Shown one piece after another: positions 43,885 through 51,878 of a stretch of DNA of 64,000 nt. The notes under the pieces were generated by a model. It was not told the origin of the DNA. It made no database searches and was given only the letters and a program-made list of their open reading frames with translations. The position numbers and the translations under genes are program-made. The DNA is taken from NCBI RefSeq assembly GCF_042649925.1, contig NZ_JBHSAF010000005.1:36921-100920 (forward strand), given 5' to 3'. Each line of letters opens with the position of its first letter. The stretch's first letter is position 1. This DNA is from Pseudaeromonas sharmana (GTDB taxonomy: Bacteria; Pseudomonadota; Gammaproteobacteria; Enterobacterales; Aeromonadaceae).

Positions 43885-45618
43885 ATGAGAGTTGCGATTG
43901 TTACCACATGCCCAAGTGGCATTGCCAACAGCGTCATCGCTGCTGGTCTGTTGGAAAAGGCGGCCAAGGATCTGGGCTGGCAAGCCCGCATCGAGTGCCA
44001 TAGCAAGGTCAGTCCGGTACAGGCATTGACGGCTGAAGAGATCGCACTGGCCGAGATGATCGTCGTGGTCGGTGATGGCGTCGACCTGGCCCGCTTCAAC
44101 GGCAAACCCCTGTATCAGGCTGCGGTTGCCGCTGTCTTGCCGGATGCCGCCGGGTTCCTACAGCGTGCACGTGTCGAAGCCGCCCCGTACCAGCATGTGG
44201 CCAAGGCACCACAGGCCGCTGCCAGCCAGAAACGCATTGTGGCCATCACCGCCTGCCCAACGGGCGTGGCGCATACCTTCATGGCAGCCGAAGCCATCGA
44301 AGAGGAAGCCAAGAAACGCGGCCACTGGGTCAAGGTTGAAACCCGCGGTTCCGTGGGTGCCAAGAATGCGCTGACCGCCGAAGAGATTGCCGCGGCCGAT
44401 CTGGTGATCATCGCTGCCGACATCGAAGTCGATCTGGCGCGCTTTGCCGGCAAGCCGTTATACAAGACCAGTACCGGCGCCGCACTGAAGAAGACGGCGC
44501 AAGAGCTGGACAAGGCGTTTGCCGAAGCCAAGCCATGGAGCGCAGCGGCAGCGGGCTCCGCTCCGGCGGCCAGCGGTAAAGCAGAGCTGCCCGGTGTCTA
44601 CAAGCACTTGATGACCGGGGTGTCGCACATGCTGCCGCTGGTGGTGGCCGGTGGTCTGTGCATCGCGCTGTCGTTCATCTTCGGTATCGAGGCGTTCAAG
44701 CAGGAAGGCACGCTGGCCGCAGCGTTGATGAAGATTGGTGGCGCCTCGGCGTTTGCCTTGATGGTGCCTATCCTGGCCGGTTACATCTCGTTCTCGATTG
44801 CCGACCGTCCGGGCCTGGCACCGGGTCTGATCGGCGGTATGCTGGCCAGTTCGCTGGGTGCGGGCTTCCTCGGTGGTATCGTCGCCGGTTTCCTGGCGGG
44901 TTATAGCGCCAAATGGGTGGCACAAAACGTCAAGCTGCCGCAGACCATGGAGGCGTTGAAACCGATCCTGATTATTCCATTGGCGGCTTCGCTGGTGACG
45001 GGTCTGGTCATGATCTATATCGTCGGGGGTCCGGTTGCCGCTGTGATGAATGGTCTCACCGAGTTCTTGAAGGACATGGGATCAGCCAACGCCATTCTGC
45101 TGGGCATCCTGATCGGCGCCATGATGTGTTTCGATCTGGGCGGACCGGTCAACAAGGCGGCATATACCTTCGGTGTCGGCCTGCTGGCGTCCCAGACCTA
45201 TGCTCCGATGGCCGCTGTCATGGCTGCCGGCATGGTACCGGCGCTGGGGATGGGGCTGGCCACTTTCGCCGCGCGCAACAAGTTCACCGAAGCCGAGCGT
45301 GAAGCCGGCAAGGCCTCGTTCGTTCTGGGTCTGTGCTTCATCTCCGAAGGGGCGATTCCGTTCGCTGCCCGTGATCCGATGCGCGTGATTCCGTCCACCA
45401 TGCTGGGTGGGGCCGTAACCGGTGCGCTCTCCATGTGGCTGGGCTGTACCCTGATGGCGCCCCACGGTGGCCTGTTCGTCATGCTGATCCCGAACGCCAT
45501 CAACCATGTGTTCCTGTACCTGCTGGCGATTGCCGTCGGCACGGCCGTGACCGGTCTGTTGTATGCCGCGCTCAAGCCGGCCGACAAGAGCGTGGCCGCG
45601 GTAGCTAGCAAAGCCTGA
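43885..45618 (+). CDS. fruA: Fructose-specific PTS EIIB'BC component FruA
   Basis: A 577-residue membrane permease: an EIIB' domain (about 1-100) with VTTCPSGIANS (Cys9), an active EIIB domain (about 110-210) with phosphoacceptor Cys124 in ITACPTGVAHTFMAAEA, then the EIIC domain (about 225-570) with eight or so helices and DRPGLAPGLIGG, MMCFDLGGPVNKAAY and SEGAIPFAA. Start at MRVAIV 43885 lies 10 nt after the fruK stop and has a GAGGGAACGCAG ribosome site. It imports and phosphorylates fructose at C1. A terminator follows. Confidence 0.97.
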   Translation: MRVAIVTTCPSGIANSVIAAGLLEKAAKDLGWQARIECHSKVSPVQALTAEEIALAEMIVVVGDGVDLARFNGKPLYQAAVAAVLPDAAGFLQRARVEAAPYQHVAKAPQAAASQKRIVAITACPTGVAHTFMAAEAIEEEAKKRGHWVKVETRGSVGAKNALTAEEIAAADLVIIAADIEVDLARFAGKPLYKTSTGAALKKTAQELDKAFAEAKPWSAAAAGSAPAASGKAELPGVYKHLMTGVSHMLPLVVAGGLCIALSFIFGIEAFKQEGTLAAALMKIGGASAFALMVPILAGYISFSIADRPGLAPGLIGGMLASSLGAGFLGGIVAGFLAGYSAKWVAQNVKLPQTMEALKPILIIPLAASLVTGLVMIYIVGGPVAAVMNGLTEFLKDMGSANAILLGILIGAMMCFDLGGPVNKAAYTFGVGLLASQTYAPMAAVMAAGMVPALGMGLATFAARNKFTEAEREAGKASFVLGLCFISEGAIPFAARDPMRVIPSTMLGGAVTGALSMWLGCTLMAPHGGLFVMLIPNAINHVFLYLLAIAVGTAVTGLLYAALKPADKSVAAVASKA

Positions 45619-45643
45619 GTGATTTGAGTCGATGTCCTTTATT

Positions 45644-45670
45644 GCCCGACCCCTGGTCGGGCTTTTTTTA
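45644..45670 (+). terminator. Rho-independent terminator of fruBKA
   Basis: Stem GCCCGACC / GGTCGGGC with a short loop and a seven-T tract, 25 nt after the fruA stop. Confidence 0.95.
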
Positions 45671-45962
45671 TTCTCTCGGTATGGTTCTGGTTATTTATGC
45701 CTCTCTTTTAATGCGGAATAAATAAGTAACACGATGAATAAAAACCGTTTTTTGGTTCTGGTTATACTGCTGAAAAATAATGCTATTGAGGCTCAATTTA
45801 TCGGTTTTTGCCGCACAGTGATCGATTAACGGGTTATTTTAATGCCCCTGTCATCACTGACAGGTGTGATTAAAAATGCATATTTATAGCGTTAAATTTG
45901 CATTTTTCAGCGTCTTGCGTATGTTGGAGATCAGGGCATTGATGCGTATCACAGGGGGCACC
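45671..45962. other. AT-rich spacer after fruBKA with small ORF candidate
   Basis: The 292-nt spacer is AT-rich. A 31-codon ORF (ATG 45734 to stop 45829, beginning MNKNRFLVLVILLKNNAIEA) has a hydrophobic start but no clear ribosome site, so it is only a candidate. Further on is the palindrome at 45846. No other gene is supported. Confidence 0.35.
45846..45865. promoter_or_regulatory. Lux-box-like/CTGT-N8-ACAG palindrome, copy 2
   Basis: CCCTGTCATCACTGACAGGT: perfect 7-bp arms CCTGTCA / TGACAGG around a 4-nt centre. It ends 97 nt before the start of the 81-residue hypothetical at 45963. It matches copy 3 at 58962 in 16 of 18 core positions. Confidence 0.55.
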
Positions 45963-46208
45963 ATGACACTGGATGAAATCACGCTACTGAGCCGGGAGGG
46001 GGGGTGGCAGGCCGCCCACGTCGAGTTCGACCCCTTGAGTCTGGAGTGGGTGGTCGATCTGGCGGATCAGCAGGGCCAGCGCGTCGCCCTGACCGACGCC
46101 AAGGGCGCACGAGTCGGCTTCGCCGACGAGCGGTTGGCCGAAGCGGCGCTGGCTGACTATCTCGACTGTCCGATTCTGCTCAGTCACCAACAGCGTCGCT
46201 ACGACTGA
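45963..46208 (+). CDS. Small acidic hypothetical protein
   Basis: An 81-residue soluble protein, not recognised. It is acidic with a regular alternation (TLDEITLLSREGGWQAAHVEF, then VALTDAKGARVGFADERLAE) suggesting a small alpha/beta fold. The start at 45963 has CAGGGGGC upstream; earlier in-frame ATGs at 45876, 45921 and 45942 would add a hydrophobic leader with no ribosome site. It sits alone between fruBKA and the convergent zinc operon, 15 nt from zevB. A lux-box-like palindrome lies in its upstream region. Confidence 0.6.
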   Translation: MTLDEITLLSREGGWQAAHVEFDPLSLEWVVDLADQQGQRVALTDAKGARVGFADERLAEAALADYLDCPILLSHQQRRYD

Positions 46209-46223
46209 ATCTGCTGGCTCCCT

Positions 46224-47228
46224 TCAGCGCGGCAGCAGCAGCGAGGTGGGGGCCAGCATCAGGCTGAGGCCCAGGACACACAGCAACAGGCCGCCCAGCA
46301 GGGCAACCGTGTGTGTCGCGAGTTGCAGCGTACCCGCCGCGGGATGCCGCCGCGCAAGCAGTTGTTCCGACAGATGGCGAGCGCGCTGGCTCAGCACCGC
46401 CAGCAGCGTTACCGTCAGCGCCGTCCCGGCGGCCATACCCAGAGTGGCGATGACACCTAGCCAGAATTGATTCAGCACCCTGGCCAACACCAGCACCAGC
46501 AGGGCGCCGCTGCAGGGACGCAATCCCATCGACAGCAGCAGGCCGAGCCGCTCATGCCAGTGCTGACTGGTATTCAGTCGCTGGCTGTCGGGCACATGAG
46601 CATGGCCACAGCCGCAGGCCGGGGCGGGTGTCTCGACAGGCGCCGCGATCCCTGCGCCGGGCTGCCATCGCTGACGCTGTGGCTGTATCTGGCGCACTGT
46701 ACCCAAACGCTTGGGTTGCGGGCGTTGTAACTGCTGTCGCAGCCGTTGACCGGCACGCCAGACCAGCCAGAGGCCGAGCAGCGACACCAGCAGAAAACTT
46801 CCGCGCTCCAACCATACCGCTGCGCCCTGCGCCTGACGGGCCGTCAGGCCGAATAGCCAGCCGGCCACGCCGATCAGCGCGATAGCGACCATGGCCTGCA
46901 ACAAGGCGGCGGAGACGGACAGCTGTACCGCCTGTCTTAACCGGGTTGGCTGGGTCGTCAGGTAGGTGGCGAGCACCACCTTGCCATGGCCGGGGCCGGC
47001 GGCGTGAAAGATGCCGTAGGCGACGCTGGCGCCGATCAGGCTCAGTGCCGTGCCTGCGGGGTCCTGGCTGGCGGCGCGCAGCAGCTGGCCGAGCTCGCGG
47101 TGAAACTGCATCTGCCAGCGCAGCAGGCGCCAGGTCAGTTCCGGCCAAATGCCATACAGCCAGATCCCGGCGGCCAGCAATGCCAACAACAGCGATGCGC
47201 AGAGACAGGCAAGACGCAAGGTACGCAT
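46224..47228 (-). CDS. zevB: NicO-family metal permease, ZevB-like
   Basis: A 334-residue inner-membrane protein of the NicO/RcnA-like superfamily. Motifs include FHAAGPGHGKVVLATYL (HxxxGPGHG, metal-binding helix), a Cys/His-rich cytoplasmic loop CGCGHAHVPD, and the second half GLRPCSGALLVLVLA. Relatives transport Ni, Co or, as Haemophilus ZevB, zinc. It starts 1 nt after the ZevA-like gene, in the same zinc operon as znuABC. The longer in-frame start at 47327 overlaps zevA and is unlikely. Confidence 0.85.
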   Translation of the reverse strand: MRTLRLACLCASLLLALLAAGIWLYGIWPELTWRLLRWQMQFHRELGQLLRAASQDPAGTALSLIGASVAYGIFHAAGPGHGKVVLATYLTTQPTRLRQAVQLSVSAALLQAMVAIALIGVAGWLFGLTARQAQGAAVWLERGSFLLVSLLGLWLVWRAGQRLRQQLQRPQPKRLGTVRQIQPQRQRWQPGAGIAAPVETPAPACGCGHAHVPDSQRLNTSQHWHERLGLLLSMGLRPCSGALLVLVLARVLNQFWLGVIATLGMAAGTALTVTLLAVLSQRARHLSEQLLARRHPAAGTLQLATHTVALLGGLLLCVLGLSLMLAPTSLLLPR

Positions 47229-47229
47229 A

Positions 47230-47883
47230 TCAGTTTCCACTCTGCGGGCAAGTAACGATGATCTGCTCGGCAAACGCGGAGCCCAGGCCGTCATCCCCTT
47301 GTTGGGTTTTGTCCAGAGACAGGGCAAAGCTCATCTGCTCTGCACTGGGGTTCGGCGGCTGCAGCCGGCGCTGACACTGGCTGGCGCCAGCACCTTCAAG
47401 CTGGATGGCGCGCTCGGTGTGGTGCAGCATTTCGACGTAATAGGTGGAGTCGTAAATCGCGAATTGCAGACGGTGGCCCGCTAACGGCAAGGGCTGTGCC
47501 AACGGCAGCGTGTAGTCGATGCGGATCTGACCGTCGCTGACGCTGACCTTGCCCTCTTTGGCCGGGCCGAAATGGACTTTTTTGCCATCCAGTGTCATGC
47601 GATTGAGGTAGTTCTCGGTGGCCAGGTTCGCCAGCGTATCCTGCAGGAACAACGCCAGCTCCTGTTGCTGGCTGTGGCCCTTCTCCTGTGCCTCATCGAA
47701 CACGGTGGCACTGTAGAATTCGTCGAACAACCAGCTCAGGTGCAGCTCGGTCAGTCGTTGCTGCTCATCAATCTGCAGCCGGCTGACCATGTCAATCCAG
47801 CTATGGGGGTGTGCCACCACCGGCAACGCCACCCCCGACAGGCTGAGTCCGACCAGCAGGCCGACACACGCAAGGCGCCTCAT
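47230..47883 (-). CDS. zevA: DUF1007 periplasmic protein, ZevA-like
   Basis: A 217-residue DUF1007 protein. Sec signal at about 1-24 (ending PVVA), then HPHSWIDM, the conserved start of the mature domain with its metal-type histidines. The family partners NicO permeases; in Haemophilus ZevA and ZevB together allow growth at low zinc. Here it is placed directly behind znuA (4 nt) in what looks like one zinc-uptake operon, which supports a zinc role over nickel or cobalt. Confidence 0.87.
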   Translation of the reverse strand: MRRLACVGLLVGLSLSGVALPVVAHPHSWIDMVSRLQIDEQQRLTELHLSWLFDEFYSATVFDEAQEKGHSQQQELALFLQDTLANLATENYLNRMTLDGKKVHFGPAKEGKVSVSDGQIRIDYTLPLAQPLPLAGHRLQFAIYDSTYYVEMLHHTERAIQLEGAGASQCQRRLQPPNPSAEQMSFALSLDKTQQGDDGLGSAFAEQIIVTCPQSGN

Positions 47884-47886
47884 CGA

Positions 47887-48831
47887 TCAAGGTTTCTCCA
47901 GCGCCGCCAACAGGGTGTTCAAATTGTGTTCCAGCATGGCCAGATAGGTGGCGGCTTCACCTCCGGCTGGAGAGAGGGCGTCGGAGTAGAGTTCGCCCCC
48001 TACCCGGGCATCCGTTTCGCGCTCGATCTGCTGGATCAGATTCGGGTTGCTGATGTTCTCGACAAACAGCGCCGGGATCTTCTCACTGCGGATCTGCCGA
48101 ATCAAGCCGGCAATGGCGGCGGCCGACGGTTCTGATTCGGTGCTGAGCCCCTGGGCGCCGATCAACGTCAGCTGATAGGCCTGGGCCAGATAACCGAATG
48201 CATCGTGGGAGGTGATGGCTCGGCGTCGGTCTGCCGGCAGCTTGGCGAAGCGGGCACGGAAGTCGGCATCCAGCTGCTGCAGCTTGGCCTTGTAACGCGC
48301 TGCGTTGCCGGCATACAGACTCGCGTGTTCCGGGTCGACCTGACTCAGGCCGCGAGCGATGTTATCGACATAGATCAGCACATTGGCCGGATTGTTCCAG
48401 GCGTGGGGGTCAATCCCGCCATGATGGTGATGATCGTCGTCATGATCATGCCCGGCCTGTTGATGAGTGTCATGATCCTCATCCTCATCCTCATCCTGCA
48501 TCTGGTGGGGCTGCACCCCCTGGCTGGCGACCACTTTGACGCCCTGGAAGCCGGAGGCAGAATCCAGCCGCTCCAGCCAGCCTTCGAAGCCAAGACCATT
48601 GCTGACCAGTAGCTTGGACTGCGCCAGGGTACGGATATCCTGCGGCGTCGGTTGATAGACATGGGCGTCGCCGTCCGGGCCGACCAGTGTCGAGACGGCA
48701 ACCTGGTCGCCGCCAACCTGCTGGACCAGATCGCCAAGAATGCTAAATGTCGCGGTGACAGGTACCTTGGCCAACGCCAGGGGGCTCATCAACAGCCCCA
48801 GCGTCAGTAAAGAAGATCGAATCAGTGGCAT
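47887..48831 (-). CDS. znuA: Periplasmic zinc-binding protein ZnuA
   Basis: A 314-residue cluster A-I metal-binding protein with signal peptide (about 1-21). Metal ligands are His57 (DGDAHVYQPTP), His143 (DPHAWN) and a later His. Between residues 111 and 137 lies the acidic His-rich loop (runs DEDEDEDHD and HDHDDDHHHH) typical of zinc carriers. It captures Zn2+ for ZnuBC. The loop contains an in-frame hexanucleotide repeat in the DNA (48475-48497). Confidence 0.96.
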   Translation of the reverse strand: MPLIRSSLLTLGLLMSPLALAKVPVTATFSILGDLVQQVGGDQVAVSTLVGPDGDAHVYQPTPQDIRTLAQSKLLVSNGLGFEGWLERLDSASGFQGVKVVASQGVQPHQMQDEDEDEDHDTHQQAGHDHDDDHHHHGGIDPHAWNNPANVLIYVDNIARGLSQVDPEHASLYAGNAARYKAKLQQLDADFRARFAKLPADRRRAITSHDAFGYLAQAYQLTLIGAQGLSTESEPSAAAIAGLIRQIRSEKIPALFVENISNPNLIQQIERETDARVGGELYSDALSPAGGEAATYLAMLEHNLNTLLAALEKP

Positions 48832-48856
48832 GGTAACTCCTTGTTGGCAATCAGGG

Positions 48857-49726
48857 TCAGGCTTCCAGGTGACGCAGGCGGATATAACGCCACATCAGGC
48901 CGCCTTGCGGCCCCGCCAGCAGCGACAGGAAGTAGATGACACCCAGGGTCAAAATGATGGTCGGGCTGGTGGGCCAACCGAGATGATATGAAAACAGCAG
49001 CCCACTCAATGCGGAGACGAAGGCGGCCAGGCTCGAGCCCAACAACATGGGTCCAAGGCGGCGTGTCCAGTAACGCAACGCTGCTCCGGGCAGGATCATG
49101 ATGCCGACTGACATCAAGGTGCCGAGGGCGTGGAACCCGGCGATCAGGTTCAGTACGGCCAGCAGCAGGAATGCCATGTGTACCCAGCTGCCGGCGCGAC
49201 TGACGGTGGCCAGGTAATCAGGATCCAGGCATTCGAGAACCAGAGGGCGCAGCAGAATGGCCAGGGCGATCAGGGTCACGGTGCTGATGCTGCCCAGCAG
49301 CCACAGGGCACTGTCGTTGAGTGCCAAGGCCGAGCCAAACAGCACATGCAGCAGATCGACACTGCTACCGCGCAGCGAGATCAGCAGTACACCCAGCGCC
49401 ACCGAGATCAGGTAAAAGGCGGCCAGCGAGCTGTCTTCGCCGCTCTTGGTGCTGCGTGCCACGGCGCCGGAGAGCAGCACCACCAGCCCGCCGGCAACCA
49501 GGCCACCCAACGTCATGGCTTCGACCGACAAGCCCGCCACCAGATAACCGATAGCGGCCCCTGGCAGAATCGCGTGGGACATGGCGTCGCCAGTCAGGCT
49601 CATACGGCGCAACATCAGGAAGACCCCGATGGCGGGGGCCGACAGACTGAGTGCCAGGCAGCCGGCCAGGGCACGTTGCATGAACTGGAAGTCGCTGAAC
49701 GGTGCCAGCAGCAGGTCGTATATCAT
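48857..49726 (-). CDS. znuB: Zinc ABC transporter permease ZnuB
   Basis: A 289-residue permease with eight or nine hydrophobic helices, including RRMSLTGDAMSHAILPGAAIGYLVAG (metal-permease signature) and ATVSRAGSWVHMAFLLLAVLNLIAGFHALGTLMSVGIMILPGAA. The start MIYDLLLAP at 49726 overlaps the znuC stop by 4 nt (ATGA). Confidence 0.93.
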   Translation of the reverse strand: MIYDLLLAPFSDFQFMQRALAGCLALSLSAPAIGVFLMLRRMSLTGDAMSHAILPGAAIGYLVAGLSVEAMTLGGLVAGGLVVLLSGAVARSTKSGEDSSLAAFYLISVALGVLLISLRGSSVDLLHVLFGSALALNDSALWLLGSISTVTLIALAILLRPLVLECLDPDYLATVSRAGSWVHMAFLLLAVLNLIAGFHALGTLMSVGIMILPGAALRYWTRRLGPMLLGSSLAAFVSALSGLLFSYHLGWPTSPTIILTLGVIYFLSLLAGPQGGLMWRYIRLRHLEA

Positions 49727-50466
49727 GAGGTGTGCTCCGGGGTGGTGCGGTGGCATTCACGGGCGTCGGGATTTGGCGCCGTTGGCAGGCCGCGCGCCCG
49801 GTTCAGGTTGGCCTCGGTAACGACCGCGTCGGTGGCGCCCCACGCGATCACATCCCGCGCCAGCAACATCGCCTGCGGGAAATGCCGGCTGACCTGATGC
49901 ATGTCATGTAGGACGGCGATCAGCGTCTTGCCTGCGGCTTGCCATTCGCGCAGCAGAGCCAGCAGATCTTCGCTGGTCTGGGTATCGATGGCACTGAAGG
50001 GTTCGTCGAGCAGCATCAGCGGGGCATCTTGTAAACTGAGACGGGCGAACAGCGCGCGTTGCAGCTGGCCACCGGAGAGGGCATCCAGGCTGGCATCGGC
50101 CATGCCGGCCAGACCGACTCGCTCCAGAGCCCCTTCGATTTTGTGGCGTTGGGCATGGGCCAGGCGACCAAACAGACCGCAGTGCTGCCATAAGCCCATG
50201 GCAACCACCTCGCGTACCGTCACCGGGAATTGCCGATCGATACGGCTCTGCTGTGGCAGGTAGCCAATGCGATTGCGGGGAATGTGTAACTCGATGCGAC
50301 CTTCCAGCGGCGGCAACTGACCGAGGATCCCCTTGAGCAGCGTCGATTTTCCACCGCCATTCGGTCCGATCACGGCCAGCAAACTGCCGGCTGGAACCTG
50401 GCCGTGCAGGTGATGCACCACCGGGTGACGGGCGTAGCCAAGCGTCAGGTTATGAAAATGCAGCAT
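49723..50466 (-). CDS. znuC: Zinc ABC transporter ATPase ZnuC
   Basis: A 247-residue ABC ATPase. Walker A GPNGGGKST is at about residues 34-42, signature LSGGQLQRALFAR at about 129-141, Walker B LMLLDEPFS at about 150-158. It powers ZnuB. Its start codon lies 3 nt after the stop of a 38-residue ORF and has no strong ribosome site of its own, so coupling to that ORF is possible. The C-terminal tail (about residues 225-247) is His/Arg/Asn-rich. Confidence 0.95.
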   Translation of the reverse strand: MLHFHNLTLGYARHPVVHHLHGQVPAGSLLAVIGPNGGGKSTLLKGILGQLPPLEGRIELHIPRNRIGYLPQQSRIDRQFPVTVREVVAMGLWQHCGLFGRLAHAQRHKIEGALERVGLAGMADASLDALSGGQLQRALFARLSLQDAPLMLLDEPFSAIDTQTSEDLLALLREWQAAGKTLIAVLHDMHQVSRHFPQAMLLARDVIAWGATDAVVTEANLNRARGLPTAPNPDARECHRTTPEHTS

Positions 50467-50469
50467 GAT

Positions 50470-50586
50470 TTAGCCCATGGCCCAATAGAGAACACCCCAA
50501 ATCAGGGCAATTGGCAGTGTCACCCAGAGCAGACGAACCCAGGTACCAGTCAACAGGAGTGAGTGCATATCAAGAATTTTTCTCAT
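50470..50586 (-). CDS. 38-residue single-helix membrane ORF upstream of znuC
   Basis: An uninterrupted 39-codon ORF (too short to be seen in most annotations) ending 3 nt before znuC. It begins MRKILDMHSLLL and its second half is hydrophobic with aromatic ends (about residues 14-36: WVRLLWVTLPIALIW, ending LYWAMG), the pattern of a small single-pass inner-membrane protein. It lies between the Zur-like box and znuC in the same transcript. Ribosome site is weak. It has no partner I can name; a DUF2474-like or leader-peptide role is possible. Codon order within the helix is not random, but expression is unproven. Confidence 0.55.
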   Translation of the reverse strand: MRKILDMHSLLLTGTWVRLLWVTLPIALIWGVLYWAMG

Positions 50587-50600
50587 CTAACGTAGTCGGC

Positions 50601-50616
50601 TGTTATAACATAACAT
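50601..50616. promoter_or_regulatory. Zur box candidate between znu operon and zur
   Basis: TGTTATAACATAACAT contains the AT-rich inverted GTTATA-ACATAAC core expected for zinc-uptake regulator sites. It sits 15 nt upstream of the 38-residue ORF and about 135 nt from znuC. Confidence 0.8.
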
Positions 50617-50666
50617 TGGCAGAGTGCAATGCCCGGAGCAAAAGAAATAGGGTATGCTGGCAGGTG

Positions 50667-50676
50667 CCCCCCCCCC
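50667..50676. repeat. Poly-C tract in the zur leader
   Basis: Ten consecutive C residues between the Zur box and the zur start codon (26 nt before ATG 50703). No other homopolymer of this length was noticed in the window. It is not in a protein-coding region. Confidence 0.9.
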
Positions 50677-50702
50677 TGAACCGACCGACAATGAGGATGA
50701 GT

Positions 50703-51143
50703 ATGGCCAGTTGCCACGATGGCGGCCGGGACGAGATCACGGCCAATCTGACCCCCAATCGACGCCGCGTGCTACAGCAGCTGCAGCATAGCGAGCGGCC
50801 GTTGAGCGCCTATGAGTTGCTGGAGTGTTTGCGGCAGGAGGGGACTAACTGGCAGCCACCCACTGCCTATCGGGCGCTGGACTACCTGGTAGAGCAGGGG
50901 CTGGCTCACTATCTGCAATCGATTCAGAAATATGTCGTCTGCCCGCACAGCGGATGTAGCCACTTCAGTCAGTTGCTGATTTGTGTCGAGTGTGGACAGG
51001 TGCAGGAGGTCGCGATGACGTCATCCCTGCTGGCCGCACTGCAGCAGCAGGCGGATGAGCAGAATTTTCGTTTGTCTGCTCAATTTTTGGAACTGAAAGG
51101 CGTCTGCGGCCGCTGCCGCGACGCGGCGGTTGGCACAGAATAA
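50703..51143 (+). CDS. zur: Zinc uptake regulator Zur (Fur family)
   Basis: A 146-residue Fur-family repressor. N-terminal winged helix (about 15-80) with LTPNRRRVLQQL and PTAYRALDYLVEQGLAHYL; the C-terminal zinc-binding part has CPHSGCSHFSQLLICVECGQ and the second CxxC pair VCGRCRD. This four-cysteine arrangement with H-S-G-C marks a Zur rather than an iron Fur. It is divergent from the znu operon. Start at 50703 has GAGG 6 nt upstream; two further in-frame ATGs lie 6 and 12 nt before it. Confidence 0.93.
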   Translation: MASCHDGGRDEITANLTPNRRRVLQQLQHSERPLSAYELLECLRQEGTNWQPPTAYRALDYLVEQGLAHYLQSIQKYVVCPHSGCSHFSQLLICVECGQVQEVAMTSSLLAALQQQADEQNFRLSAQFLELKGVCGRCRDAAVGTE

Positions 51144-51167
51144 AAAAGGCCCGCCAGGGCCTTTTTT
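51142..51167. terminator. Bidirectional terminator between zur and the PIN-like gene
   Basis: AAAAAAGGCCC, GCCA loop, GGGCCTTTTTT. It overlaps the zur stop codon and serves the convergent gene too. Confidence 0.93.
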
Positions 51168-51184
51168 GTGGTCCGCTGGCGCGA

Positions 51185-51760
51185 TCAGCCGCGGGCGCCC
51201 AGCGACTGGTTGCCGCCAATCAGACTGGAGATCAGACGGTGGTTGCGGCTGCTGGCGCTTTCCTGTTCCGCCGGGGCTGCCGCGGGTGCGGCCGGCGCGG
51301 CTTTCGGTTGCGGATCCAGCGTCAGGGTCGCTTCGGGTTCCGCACTCAGATCGGCCGGCTCCATGGAGAGCTCCTGGTTGCCCTGTACCGCACTCAGACG
51401 TTGCAACGCTTCGACGCGGTTGATGCGAACCCCCTGTTCTTTACAGGTGATGATCAGCGGATCCAGGCTGTTATCCGGAGACAGTATGGTGAACTGGCCA
51501 TCCGGATTGCGCTCGATCAGGCGACCGAGGTGCATCGCGAAGTGCAGATCGAACGCCGGCTTGTTGGTGTTCTTCAATGCCAGCAGTTCGATTTGGACCT
51601 TCAGCTGGGCCTGCGCCATCAGCAGTTGGCTGACGATCTCAACTGGCAGGTTGTTTTGCCCCTTGCTGACCACCAGCAGGACTTGCTGGAAGCGATCCAT
51701 CACATTCATCGGCAATTCTTGGGCATTTTCGTTATTGATGATCAGAATGCGGTTGGCCAT
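51185..51760 (-). CDS. PIN-like domain protein
   Basis: A 191-residue protein. The first 125 residues follow the NYN/PIN-like pattern: RILIINNENAQELP, then QQVLLVVSKGQNNLPVEIV, FDLHFAMHLGRLIERNP and FTILSPDNSLDPLI. In typical members the first block is V-D-x-E-N; here the first acidic residue is Asn (INNENA) and others are retained (NEN, D in FDLHF, D in SPDNSLD). The C-terminal 65 residues are Ala/Pro/Glu-rich low complexity ending RLISSLIGGNQ. It may be a degraded or specialised nuclease; it has no toxin-antitoxin partner. Confidence 0.7.
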   Translation of the reverse strand: MANRILIINNENAQELPMNVMDRFQQVLLVVSKGQNNLPVEIVSQLLMAQAQLKVQIELLALKNTNKPAFDLHFAMHLGRLIERNPDGQFTILSPDNSLDPLIITCKEQGVRINRVEALQRLSAVQGNQELSMEPADLSAEPEATLTLDPQPKAAPAAPAAAPAEQESASSRNHRLISSLIGGNQSLGARG

Positions 51761-51878
51761 ATGTGTTCTCCGTGCGACAGGCTGTTTCTTCGGGCAGCCT
51801 TAAGCTCAATTTCCTGTTGATTGATTGTGAGTGCTGTTGTCGAAATAGACTGTGAGCACTGTCACGACCATATCGTCC

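Noticed and set aside
48375..48737. Alternative frame ORF in znuA with Met/Arg-rich sequence
   Set aside because: Frame-shifted shadow of znuA created by the repetitive CATCATGATGATG-type codons.
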